From the NCBI GenBank assembly GCA_046710875.1, contig JBKEHQ010000086.1, forward strand, positions 1 to 5,186: a stretch of DNA of 5,186 nucleotides. Reading direction: 5' to 3'. This stretch comes from MGIIb-O3 sp046710875. Lineage in GTDB: Archaea > Thermoplasmatota > Poseidoniia > Poseidoniales > Thalassarchaeaceae. Positions 1-5,186 of the stretch are shown piece after piece; positions within the stretch are counted from its first letter, which is position 1, and each line of letters begins with the position of its first letter. The notes beneath the pieces were generated by a model that saw only the letters and a program-made list of their open reading frames with translations, searched no databases and was not told the DNA's origin. Position numbers and translations under genes: made by a program.

Positions 1-1449
1 GGTTTACTAGATGGTATCGAAGTAATGGGATGGGTAATTAGAATCGTAGATAATGGAGTAAGGGATGTAATAGTACGTAGTGACCCTGGCACCTATGATA
101 GTGATAACGACGGCCTTAATGACTCAATGGAATATTATGTTACATTTACAAATGCTACAGACAGAGATACAGATAACGATGGTTTAGAAGATTTCAGAGA
201 AGCAATAACTGGGCATTATATAGAAATTAATGGCTCAACAGTACATTATTTTACAAATGCATCAGCATTTGATACAGATAACGATGGATTAGAAGATGGT
301 GAAGAAGTTATTGATGGTTCAGATACATATGTTACCCATGCAAATAATGCAGATACTGATGGTGACGGACTTAATGATGGCGGAGAAGTTTTGTACATTC
401 CTCGCCCATGGCAGAGCCCTACTAGTCCTCTAAATAATGATACTGATGGAGACGGACAGCCTGATGGATGGGAGATGCAAATATTCTCAGTACAACAGAA
501 TACTAATAGTCATAGCTTGTGGATTAGTACTTCTAATTGGCTTCCTCCTAATTGTGAATCAATGCTGGAATGTGGTTTGGGACCAGGGGGGTGGGTATGG
601 ACCAATTTCAATTCCGGTTTTTCCACATCTGGTGATCGTAATGGCGATGGAATCATGGATCCAAAATATTTCCTTTCCGAAATGAATTTATCTGGTTTTT
701 CCATTCCTGAACAAGGCAGATGGGCGCTTAACCCTTCCAGTATAATATCTGATTCTATTTATGATATTGATAATGATACTCTTCAAAATTCTTTGGAAGC
801 ACCCAATAGGTGGAACACCAATCCCGTTGATGACGATACTGATGGAGATTTACTTCCCGACGGTTGGGAAGTCTCTAAAACCGAACAGGCGTTAAGTCTA
901 GGATTGGTCGATAATAATTCTTTAAGCGCGCTTGGATCTAGGGGTCCCATGGATCCGAGAATGCCTGATTCAGATCTGGATGGCATTAACGATGGGCAAG
1001 AAGACTTTGATAATGATGGGCTTAATCGTACATATTTGTTGAATAGATATTGCCCAGGATGGGCTAATCCGGAAAATTCAGAATGCCATATAAATCCTAA
1101 TGGTGTAGGGGTAACATTTTATAATGATTTAGAGAATTTTACCAATTATGAGGAATATCAAAATGGAACTAATCCCATATTGAGTGATTCAGATCTTTGC
1201 GCAGATGGTTCTAGTTGCCCTGATGGTTGGTCAGATGGTTCAGAAGTGTATCATCAAGATCAGGATAATGATGGAATGTGGTCAGGATGGGAATTTTTCT
1301 TCGATTTTGATCCTCATGATGCATCCGACTCAACTATAGATTCGGATGGAGATGGTTACATAAATAAATGTGAGAATAAATGGAATACTAATCCTAAAGA
1401 TCCTACTAGTTTCCCTTCTCAAGGTGAACTTTGTGATAATTATAATTAA
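1..1449 (+). CDS. Secreted protein with thrombospondin type 3-like calcium-binding repeats, 5'-partial
   Basis: The reading frame is open to the first base (GLLDGIEV precedes the Met at base 25 and itself looks like the end of a repeat), so that Met is internal and the gene starts upstream. Numbering from it, 474 residues are visible. About a dozen Asp-rich motifs of the form DxDxDGxxD occur, for example near residues 25-34, 48-57, 83-92, 110-119, 139-148, 204-212, 270-279, 315-324, 412-418 and 439-446; the one at 247-256 is degenerate. Such motifs bind calcium in thrombospondin type 3 repeats. NTNP or GTNP turns occur at about 264, 381 and 454. Eight Cys fall in four close pairs (177/183, 343/354, 392/398, 449/470), and about ten N-x-S/T sequons are present, both fitting an extracellular location. 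No C-terminal membrane helix or sorting motif is seen, and the signal peptide would be outside the window. The precise role (adhesion, surface layer, or the end of an exoenzyme) cannot be told. The family call is strong, the function open. Confidence 0.88.
   Translation, partial: GLLDGIEVMGWVIRIVDNGVRDVIVRSDPGTYDSDNDGLNDSMEYYVTFTNATDRDTDNDGLEDFREAITGHYIEINGSTVHYFTNASAFDTDNDGLEDGEEVIDGSDTYVTHANNADTDGDGLNDGGEVLYIPRPWQSPTSPLNNDTDGDGQPDGWEMQIFSVQQNTNSHSLWISTSNWLPPNCESMLECGLGPGGWVWTNFNSGFSTSGDRNGDGIMDPKYFLSEMNLSGFSIPEQGRWALNPSSIISDSIYDIDNDTLQNSLEAPNRWNTNPVDDDTDGDLLPDGWEVSKTEQALSLGLVDNNSLSALGSRGPMDPRMPDSDLDGINDGQEDFDNDGLNRTYLLNRYCPGWANPENSECHINPNGVGVTFYNDLENFTNYEEYQNGTNPILSDSDLCADGSSCPDGWSDGSEVYHQDQDNDGMWSGWEFFFDFDPHDASDSTIDSDGDGYINKCENKWNTNPKDPTSFPSQGELCDNYN
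145..297 (+). repeat. In-frame tandem duplication, 105-base period, inside the repeat protein
   Basis: Bases 145-192 and 250-297 are similar at the DNA level with an offset of exactly 105 bases (35 codons). Both copies begin with tttacaaatgc and end with a 27-base block (166-192 and 271-297) that differs at a single position. The protein copies read FTNATDRDTDNDGLED and FTNASAFDTDNDGLED. Nucleotide identity this high within a protein whose other repeats have diverged suggests a fairly recent duplication or gene conversion of one calcium-binding unit. Confidence 0.75.
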
Positions 1450-1476
1450 TGCTTTAATTTATTATCGATCTCTTAT

Positions 1477-1487
1477 GGAGTCTTTTT
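1477..1487 (+). promoter_or_regulatory. Possible ribosome binding site and oligo-T run before the archease
   Basis: GGAG at 1477-1480 lies 11 bases before the archease ATG, a little farther than ideal for a Shine-Dalgarno site. It is followed by a TTTTT run (1483-1487), which in archaea can act as a weak intrinsic terminator for the upstream repeat-protein gene. An AT-rich TTTAATTTATTA stretch at 1454-1465 could be a TATA box for the archease. The whole intergenic region is only 42 bases, so read-through from the upstream gene is equally possible. Confidence 0.3.
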
Positions 1488-1491
1488 AATT

Positions 1492-1968
1492 ATGTCATGG
1501 TGGATTTTACCAACTACTGCAGATATAGGAATTAGAGCATTTTCTTCAAATGTTGCTGATCTTATCAAGGAAATGACCATCGGACTACAATCAATACAAC
1601 TTTCAGATGAACAAATTTATGAAATTAATTCTCTCAATATTCATACAGGGCACTGGTCGATACCCTTGGTTAATTCAGATTTAGAAAGAGGTATGGTCAG
1701 ATGGCTAGAAGAAGTCCTCTATCTAGGTACAACGGAGGACCAGTGGCTTGTAGATGTCTCATTCAAGATATCTGATTTATCAATTAATGCACAAGTTTCT
1801 TGGGTTGATTCTAATTTTCTATCTAGGGAGATTGAAATTAAGGCAGTAACTATGCATGAATTGATACTTAGGGAAATTAAAGAGGGTGAAATTTTTCCCG
1901 GTGTCGGTACTGATATTCCTTCATTTGAAGGTCCAGGTTGGCTTGCCCAAGTTGTGTTGGATATCTAA
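1492..1968 (+). CDS. Archease, activator of the RtcB RNA ligase
   Basis: This 158-residue protein matches the archease family (MTH1598/Tm1083-like). The family hallmark TADIGIRA is at residues 9-16, the GMVRWLEEVLYL helix at about 67-78, the EIKAVTMHEL strand at 114-124, and the family ending WLAQVVLDI at 150-158. Asp11, His122 and Asp157 sit in these conserved motifs and are candidates for the metal-binding site. Archeases speed guanylylation and turnover of RtcB, the ligase that joins tRNA halves after intron removal and repairs broken RNA, and act in the cytoplasm. The length is slightly above the usual 140 or so residues, through an insertion at about 132-148 before the last strand. The start is supported because the TADIG motif lies, as usual, close to the N terminus. 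No rtcB is in the window. The stop codon directly abuts the guaC stop codon on the other strand. Confidence 0.93.
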   Translation: MSWWILPTTADIGIRAFSSNVADLIKEMTIGLQSIQLSDEQIYEINSLNIHTGHWSIPLVNSDLERGMVRWLEEVLYLGTTEDQWLVDVSFKISDLSINAQVSWVDSNFLSREIEIKAVTMHELILREIKEGEIFPGVGTDIPSFEGPGWLAQVVLDI

Positions 1969-3021
1969 TCACTCTTCAACATTAAATCTTTGATAAACTT
2001 CATTAGTAGTTTGCGTTACCCGAATAAAGGTTGTACATTTAGGTAAATCTTTAATTCTTCTAGCGCCGACATATGAACAAGCAGACCTTAATCCTCCAAG
2101 AATTGATTGTATGGTTTCCTCTAAACTTCCTCTGTAGGGTACTCTAACCTCTTTCCCTTCAGGGGCCCTATGCTTTGCCACCTCTCCATAATGAGTTTCC
2201 ATGGCTTTTGATGATGACATTCCATAGAATGACTTGTACATTTTCCCATTATTGCCTTCTACGATTTCCCCTCCTGACTCATCATGCCCTGCAAACATTC
2301 CACCTAACATCACAAAATCTGCTCCTGCAGCAAATGCCTTTGCAACATCTCCAGGGGAAGAGCAACCACCGTCAGCCATGACATGACCTAACAGTCCATG
2401 TGCAGCGTCGGCACACTCAGAAATCGCTGATAGCTGTGGATATCCTACACCTGCAACCTTTCTAGTAGTACATACAGATCCAGGGCCAATTCCTACCTTA
2501 ACTATGTCAGCTCCAGCTAAAATTAATGCTTCAGTCATTTCTCGGGTTGCAACATTTCCAGCAATTATTATTTTTGAAGGAAATTCTTCTCTTATTTTTT
2601 TTACAAACTCAAGGAAAACTTCTCTATAACCATTCGCAACATCAATACAAATCATTTGTAAATTATTATTTGTGGCTACCTTTCTTTTTACTAATTCAAA
2701 ACTACTTTCAGTAGAGCCACATGTTACTGCTATAAATTCTGATATCACTCCATCTTTCCATGCTTCAGAAAAATCATTAGTAGAATAAAATTTTTGAGTA
2801 CATGTTATCATTTTATGTTTTTGAAGAACTTTTGCTATGGAAAATAGTCCCGTAGTATCCATATTGGCAGACACTATTGGAACGCCTGTCCATTTTTTTG
2901 TTGAATGTCGAAAACTGAATTCTCTTTCGAGGTTTACATCAGATCTCGAAACAAGCGTACTGCGCTTAGGTCTTATTAAAACATCATCAAAAGTTAACTT
3001 AACATCTTGCTCTACTCGCAT
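1969..3021 (-). CDS. guaC: GMP reductase, bacterial/eukaryotic GuaC type
   Basis: This enzyme performs NADPH-dependent reductive deamination of GMP to IMP with release of ammonia, returning guanine nucleotides to the purine pool. The 350-residue protein is close in length to E. coli GuaC (347) and follows it end to end: LTFDDVLIRPKRSTL at 9-23, SANMDT at 51-56, CIDVANGY at 125-132, VKVGIGPGSVCTT at 174-186, ADGGCSSPGDVAKA at 216-229, GHDESGG at 245-251 and LGGLRSACSYVGA at 308-320. Cys184 is the expected catalytic cysteine, with Thr186 and Glu288 as partner residues. FYGMSS (265-270) and the lack of CBS domains separate it from IMP dehydrogenase and from CBS-containing reductases. The ATG is supported by alignment to the E. 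coli N terminus (MRxEQD versus MRIEED) and a near-consensus ribosome site. Strong similarity to bacterial GuaC in an apparently archaeal setting suggests acquisition by transfer. Confidence 0.96.
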   Translation of the reverse strand: MRVEQDVKLTFDDVLIRPKRSTLVSRSDVNLEREFSFRHSTKKWTGVPIVSANMDTTGLFSIAKVLQKHKMITCTQKFYSTNDFSEAWKDGVISEFIAVTCGSTESSFELVKRKVATNNNLQMICIDVANGYREVFLEFVKKIREEFPSKIIIAGNVATREMTEALILAGADIVKVGIGPGSVCTTRKVAGVGYPQLSAISECADAAHGLLGHVMADGGCSSPGDVAKAFAAGADFVMLGGMFAGHDESGGEIVEGNNGKMYKSFYGMSSSKAMETHYGEVAKHRAPEGKEVRVPYRGSLEETIQSILGGLRSACSYVGARRIKDLPKCTTFIRVTQTTNEVYQRFNVEE

Positions 3022-3025
3022 TATT

Positions 3026-3030
3026 ACCTT
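3026..3030 (-). promoter_or_regulatory. guaC: Shine-Dalgarno-like AAGGT before guaC
   Basis: Read on the minus strand, AAGGT lies four bases before the guaC ATG. It is the best ribosome site among the minus-strand genes here and supports the chosen start. Confidence 0.4.
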
Positions 3031-3067
3031 AATTATCGTAAGTTCATCGGCTTAAGACTGTTTTTAA

Positions 3068-3076
3068 TTAATATAT
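3068..3076 (-). promoter_or_regulatory. guaC: Candidate TATA box for guaC
   Basis: On the minus strand ATATATTAA lies about 50 bases upstream of the guaC ATG, between the stop of the LON-domain gene and guaC. Archaeal transcription usually starts about 25 bases after the TATA centre, which would give a leader of about 25 bases containing the AAGGT site. The surroundings are very AT-rich, so a chance match is possible. Confidence 0.4.
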
Positions 3077-3093
3077 GGCAATTAGTTAAATTA

Positions 3094-3861
3094 TTATTCA
3101 TTCGATTGCTGGAAAAATTTTATTAAACTCAACTTCTTTTGTATATTTGATTCTATCATGCTCACTACTTCTTTAGTATTTTGAGATTTCAAACATGTGA
3201 CTTGTTCATCAAGTGTATCAATTACCATAGATGCTAATCTCCATATATTTTCATCATTTTGGAGTTTAAATTTATCATTAAATTCCATTGCAAATTGGGG
3301 ATCATCCTTATCAAATCCAGTAATGTCTGCGACCTGCAATATATATGATTCCCACAATGCAATTAAATTATCCCATTTATTACTCTCTAAAGTTCCTTTA
3401 AGTCTAGGAATAATTTCTATTAATGCCCTTAGATATAATTTACCATTAGGATTTTTATCTTGATATTCCATTTCTAAATCATGGGCCGAAGGAAATATTC
3501 CTCCAAAATCAACATTTTCTAATTCAGGAGTAATTAATGATATTATTCTGAATCTATTCCCTGCTATGGCCGAATATAATAAATTTGATCCATTTTCTTC
3601 TAGATCTCCAACCTCTACTAATGTGCCAACATCAAAAGGAGCATCCCAGCCTTTTATCTGTGGTATGGATGAATTCGTCATTACATGCCCGTACGGTGTC
3701 GAATCAATTACAACGTCGTCTAACATTTGTTTGTACCTTGGTTCAAAAACTCTCATCATCATACTATCTCCTGGCAACATTAGTGAATCCAAAATGAATA
3801 AAGGTACAATTAATTGATGTTCTGAAACTGGCTTAATATCACTAGCATTAATTATTTCCAT
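3094..3861 (-). CDS. Stand-alone LON substrate-binding-domain protein
   Basis: This 255-residue protein resembles the N-terminal substrate-binding domain of Lon proteases. Its opening block LIVPLFILDSLMLPGDSMMM (17-36), followed by RVFEPRYKQMLDD (37-49), is the family signature, and GTLVEVGDLE (79-88) with SAIAGNRFRI (97-106) matches the later barrel strands. Residues of about 140-250 look mainly helical, as in the C-terminal part of this domain. No Walker motifs and no Ser-Lys protease dyad are present, and the length excludes a full Lon. No membrane segment or signal peptide is seen, so it should be cytoplasmic. Proteins of this type are widespread but poorly characterised; a role in recognising unfolded or target proteins is inference from Lon. 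The gene ends with two tandem TAA stops (3096-3091), 72 bases before guaC on the same strand. The ribosome site is weak (GAGAAAG close to the ATG). Confidence 0.88.
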   Translation of the reverse strand: MEIINASDIKPVSEHQLIVPLFILDSLMLPGDSMMMRVFEPRYKQMLDDVVIDSTPYGHVMTNSSIPQIKGWDAPFDVGTLVEVGDLEENGSNLLYSAIAGNRFRIISLITPELENVDFGGIFPSAHDLEMEYQDKNPNGKLYLRALIEIIPRLKGTLESNKWDNLIALWESYILQVADITGFDKDDPQFAMEFNDKFKLQNDENIWRLASMVIDTLDEQVTCLKSQNTKEVVSMIESNIQKKLSLIKFFQQSNE

Positions 3862-3920
3862 ATCTTTCTCAACTAATCATTCCATATGAATAATTGCATT
3901 AAATAATAAACAATTAATTC

Positions 3921-3937
3921 TATATAAATTTATATTA
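3921..3937. promoter_or_regulatory. Palindromic, potentially bidirectional TATA element
   Basis: Bases 3922-3935 (atataaatttatat) form a perfect 14-base palindrome. On the minus strand it gives TTTATATA (3928-3921), an ideal archaeal TATA box about 60 bases before the LON-domain gene start, which would leave a leader of about 35-40 bases. On the plus strand it gives TTTATATTA (3929-3937), about 35 bases before the ATG of the small ORF at 3968. One element could thus serve two divergent transcripts. The flanks are also very AT-rich, which weakens the argument. Confidence 0.45.
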
Positions 3938-3967
3938 TTGTAATTTAATGAATTAAATAACCAAAAA

Positions 3968-4075
3968 ATGGTGCTCGTGCCGGGAAAAAGATTAGTTATG
4001 GCAACTAAGTTATATTACCAAAGTGAATTAACAGACAAATGGAAAGAAGGCTTATACATAATCTATATTTTATAA
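3968..4075 (+). CDS. Possible small protein, 35 residues, unknown function
   Basis: An ATG at 3968 opens 35 codons ending in TAA at 4073-4075. The product starts MVLVPGKRLVMATKLYY, has a charged middle (SELTDKWKEG) and ends in the hydrophobic YIIYIL; I do not recognise it. Base composition changes at the ATG: the upstream 100 bases are almost pure A/T, whereas the ORF begins with a GC-rich stretch (gtgctcgtgccggg). A TATA-like box lies about 35 bases before the ATG, and the ORF ends one base before the proC stop codon on the other strand, filling the gap neatly. There is no clear Shine-Dalgarno site, only ccaaaaa. An internal Met at residue 11 is an alternative start. It could equally be part of a non-coding RNA or chance. 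Confidence 0.3.
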   Translation: MVLVPGKRLVMATKLYYQSELTDKWKEGLYIIYIL

Positions 4076-4076
4076 A

Positions 4077-4901
4077 TCAATTTAGATCTCCAAGCTCTCT
4101 TGACCTATCCCTAGCTTTGAGAATAGCTTCAATTACAATTTTGGTATAATTATTCTCTTTAAGATGACTTATCGCAGCATCTGTAGTCCCTCCTTTGGAT
4201 GTAACCTCTTTTCGAAGATCTGTTGGATTCAGTTCGGATTTCATAGCAAGTAAAGCAGAACCAAAAACTGTCTGTAAAACCAGTTTTTCTGCTATTTCTC
4301 TAGACATGCCCATTTCAATTCCACTTTCTATCATTACTTCTATTGTATAAAAAACATATGCAGGGCCAGTTCCACTTAGTGCAGTAAATGCATCCATTAA
4401 GTCTTCAGGAGCTTGTAAACAAATACCAACCGCATCTAATACATTTCTTACTCTTTCGAGGTCAGTATCACCTACATGAGTACCTCTACAATATATGCTC
4501 ATACCTTCTCCAACTACAGCAGGAAGATTGGGCATTACACGGACAATAGGTATATCTCCAAAAAGTACACTTTCAATAGAATTGATAGTTATACCGGCTG
4601 CAATACTCATTATAGTCTGATTAGACTTTATTGATTTTGAGATTCGTTCAAGCAAAGTCGACATATTCTGTGGCTTCGATGCTAAAATAACTAAATCAGC
4701 TAATTTTGAGGTATTATTAGCATCAATACCATCTACCACACCTAAATCTCTACATAAAGATTCGACTTTTACTTTATCCACGTCACAAATGATAATTGAT
4801 TTGGCTTCAATACCCCTTTTATTTACTATCCCTCGTACTAATGCAGAGCCCATATTACCAACTCCAATAACGCCTACTGCGAACTGATTCTCTATAATCA
4901 T
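4077..4901 (-). CDS. proC: Pyrroline-5-carboxylate reductase
   Basis: ProC carries out the last step of proline synthesis, reducing 1-pyrroline-5-carboxylate to L-proline with NAD(P)H in the cytoplasm. The 274-residue protein is the usual length. The N-terminal Rossmann fold shows GVIGVGNMGSAL (10-21), the dinucleotide-binding GxGxMG loop, then ILASKPQ (72-78), the typical strand ending in KP near the cofactor. VRVMPNLPAVVGEG (120-133) and LSGTGPAYVF (175-184) are conserved ProC motifs, and the helical C-terminal dimerisation domain carries the signature region LRKEVTSKGGTTDAAI (229-244). All key blocks are intact. The start fits the family, with only nine residues before the Rossmann loop. 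No proA or proB is seen, and no ribosome site precedes the ATG, consistent with a leaderless message. The stop is one base from the end of the small plus-strand ORF. Confidence 0.97.
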   Translation of the reverse strand: MIIENQFAVGVIGVGNMGSALVRGIVNKRGIEAKSIIICDVDKVKVESLCRDLGVVDGIDANNTSKLADLVILASKPQNMSTLLERISKSIKSNQTIMSIAAGITINSIESVLFGDIPIVRVMPNLPAVVGEGMSIYCRGTHVGDTDLERVRNVLDAVGICLQAPEDLMDAFTALSGTGPAYVFYTIEVMIESGIEMGMSREIAEKLVLQTVFGSALLAMKSELNPTDLRKEVTSKGGTTDAAISHLKENNYTKIVIEAILKARDRSRELGDLN

Positions 4902-4919
4902 AGAAATTGGAGTAAGGCG

Positions 4920-4928
4920 TAATATATC
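4920..4928 (-). promoter_or_regulatory. proC: Candidate TATA box for proC, suggesting a leaderless transcript
   Basis: GATATATTA on the minus strand is centred about 23 bases upstream of the proC ATG. At the usual archaeal spacing, transcription would begin at or within a few bases of the start codon. The lack of any Shine-Dalgarno-like sequence before this ATG agrees with leaderless translation. Further AT-rich boxes upstream (for example around 4971-4979) are less well placed. Confidence 0.5.
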
Positions 4929-4931
4929 ATA

Positions 4932-5186
4932 CCGACCCTTAATTTCTAACAGTAATTAAAAATAATTAACATATTTAAGATTCTAAAATACCAAGTATCA
5001 AAGTAAAAATCATAGTTTTTAGTTGACTCATGTCTTTAGGCTAGTATCTTAAGCATTTAGTAATTACAACGGCAATATCAGTATGGGTACTCCATTTGTG
5101 CATATATTACCATAGGGTACCGAAGCAACAGGCATCTCACGCGTGGGTGTTGCAAGGGTTCCGAATGGGTGCCGGGTCAAGAGTTA
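4932..5186. other. Intergenic region and window edge without an assigned gene
   Basis: Upstream of the proC promoter, bases 4932-5060 are AT-rich and show no convincing ORF. From about 5110 the sequence becomes clearly more GC-rich. ATATATTA at 5102-5109 could be a plus-strand TATA box, placing a transcript start near 5130. A plus-strand frame is open to the edge, with an ATG at 5165 (MGAGSRV) or a GTG at 5147, so this may be the start of a divergent gene that continues outside. GGGTACCGAA (5115-5124) recurs as GGGTTCCGAA (5156-5165). I could not match this stretch to a tRNA, rRNA, SRP RNA or RNase P RNA. Confidence 0.35.

Noticed and set aside
100..460. Regularly spaced similar DNA blocks that could suggest a CRISPR array
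   Set aside because: The blocks are in-frame codons for DxDxDG motifs, unequally spaced and diverged, within a continuous coding frame; there are no unique spacers of uniform size.
437..986. Overlapping ORFs of 62-82 codons on both strands inside the repeat-protein gene
   Set aside because: They lie wholly within a strong coding frame with clear repeat motifs, have no recognisable domains, and arise from the biased Asp/Gly codon pattern.
1969..3021. IMP dehydrogenase (guaB) as an alternative for guaC
   Set aside because: There is no CBS pair, the length is that of GMP reductase, and the N terminus, FYGMSS and GHDESGG segments match GuaC.
2175..3055. Plus-strand ORFs of 62-72 codons opposite guaC
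   Set aside because: They are antisense to a fully conserved enzyme and encode low-complexity Leu/Phe/His-rich products with no family resemblance.
3197..3817. Plus-strand ORFs of 70-88 codons opposite the LON-domain gene
   Set aside because: They are shadows of the minus-strand coding frame; two of them overlap each other in different frames and none shows a motif.
5064..5183. Minus-strand frame of about 40 codons at the right edge, with an ATG at 5135
   Set aside because: It is bounded by stops at both ends, gives only 23 residues from its ATG, has no ribosome site and resembles no known protein.
5150..5186. tRNA-like GGTTCCGAA segment at the edge
   Set aside because: It resembles a T-loop only loosely, with an extra base, and I could find no flanking acceptor, D or anticodon stems.

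Overview
The window looks archaeal. It is AT-rich, gene starts mostly lack strong Shine-Dalgarno sites but have TATA-like boxes upstream, and it encodes an archease, the small partner of the RtcB RNA ligase. A cysteine-bearing calcium-repeat surface protein next to an archease, a bacterial-type GMP reductase and a proline biosynthesis enzyme would suit a marine planktonic euryarchaeon such as Poseidoniia (Marine Group II). That assignment is inference; there is no rRNA or other phylogenetic marker here.

Layout. Bases 1-1449 (+) hold the 3' part of a long gene for a secreted protein built of thrombospondin-type-3-like calcium-binding repeats; its 5' end is outside the window. After 42 bases comes an archease (1492-1968, +). 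It meets the GMP reductase gene guaC (3021-1969, -) tail to tail with no base between the two stop codons. Further up the minus strand are a stand-alone LON substrate-binding-domain protein (3861-3094) and proC, pyrroline-5-carboxylate reductase (4901-4077). Between these two, a 215-base gap holds a 14-base perfect AT palindrome that supplies a TATA-like box in both directions, and a possible 35-codon plus-strand ORF (3968-4075) that ends one base from the proC stop. Bases 4902-5186 hold the proC promoter and then a more GC-rich edge that I could not assign.

How the genes relate. They do not form one pathway: cell-surface structure, RNA ligation, purine interconversion, a possible proteostasis adaptor and proline synthesis sit side by side. 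The three minus-strand genes run in the same direction, but each has its own candidate TATA box and the gaps are 72 and 215 bases, so separate transcription units are more likely than one operon. I see no insertion sequence, CRISPR array, tRNA, rRNA or clear defence system. The items most worth a second look are the surface-protein repeat array, the zero-gap convergent gene pair, the bacterial-type guaC, the bidirectional promoter with its small ORF, and the unassigned right edge.
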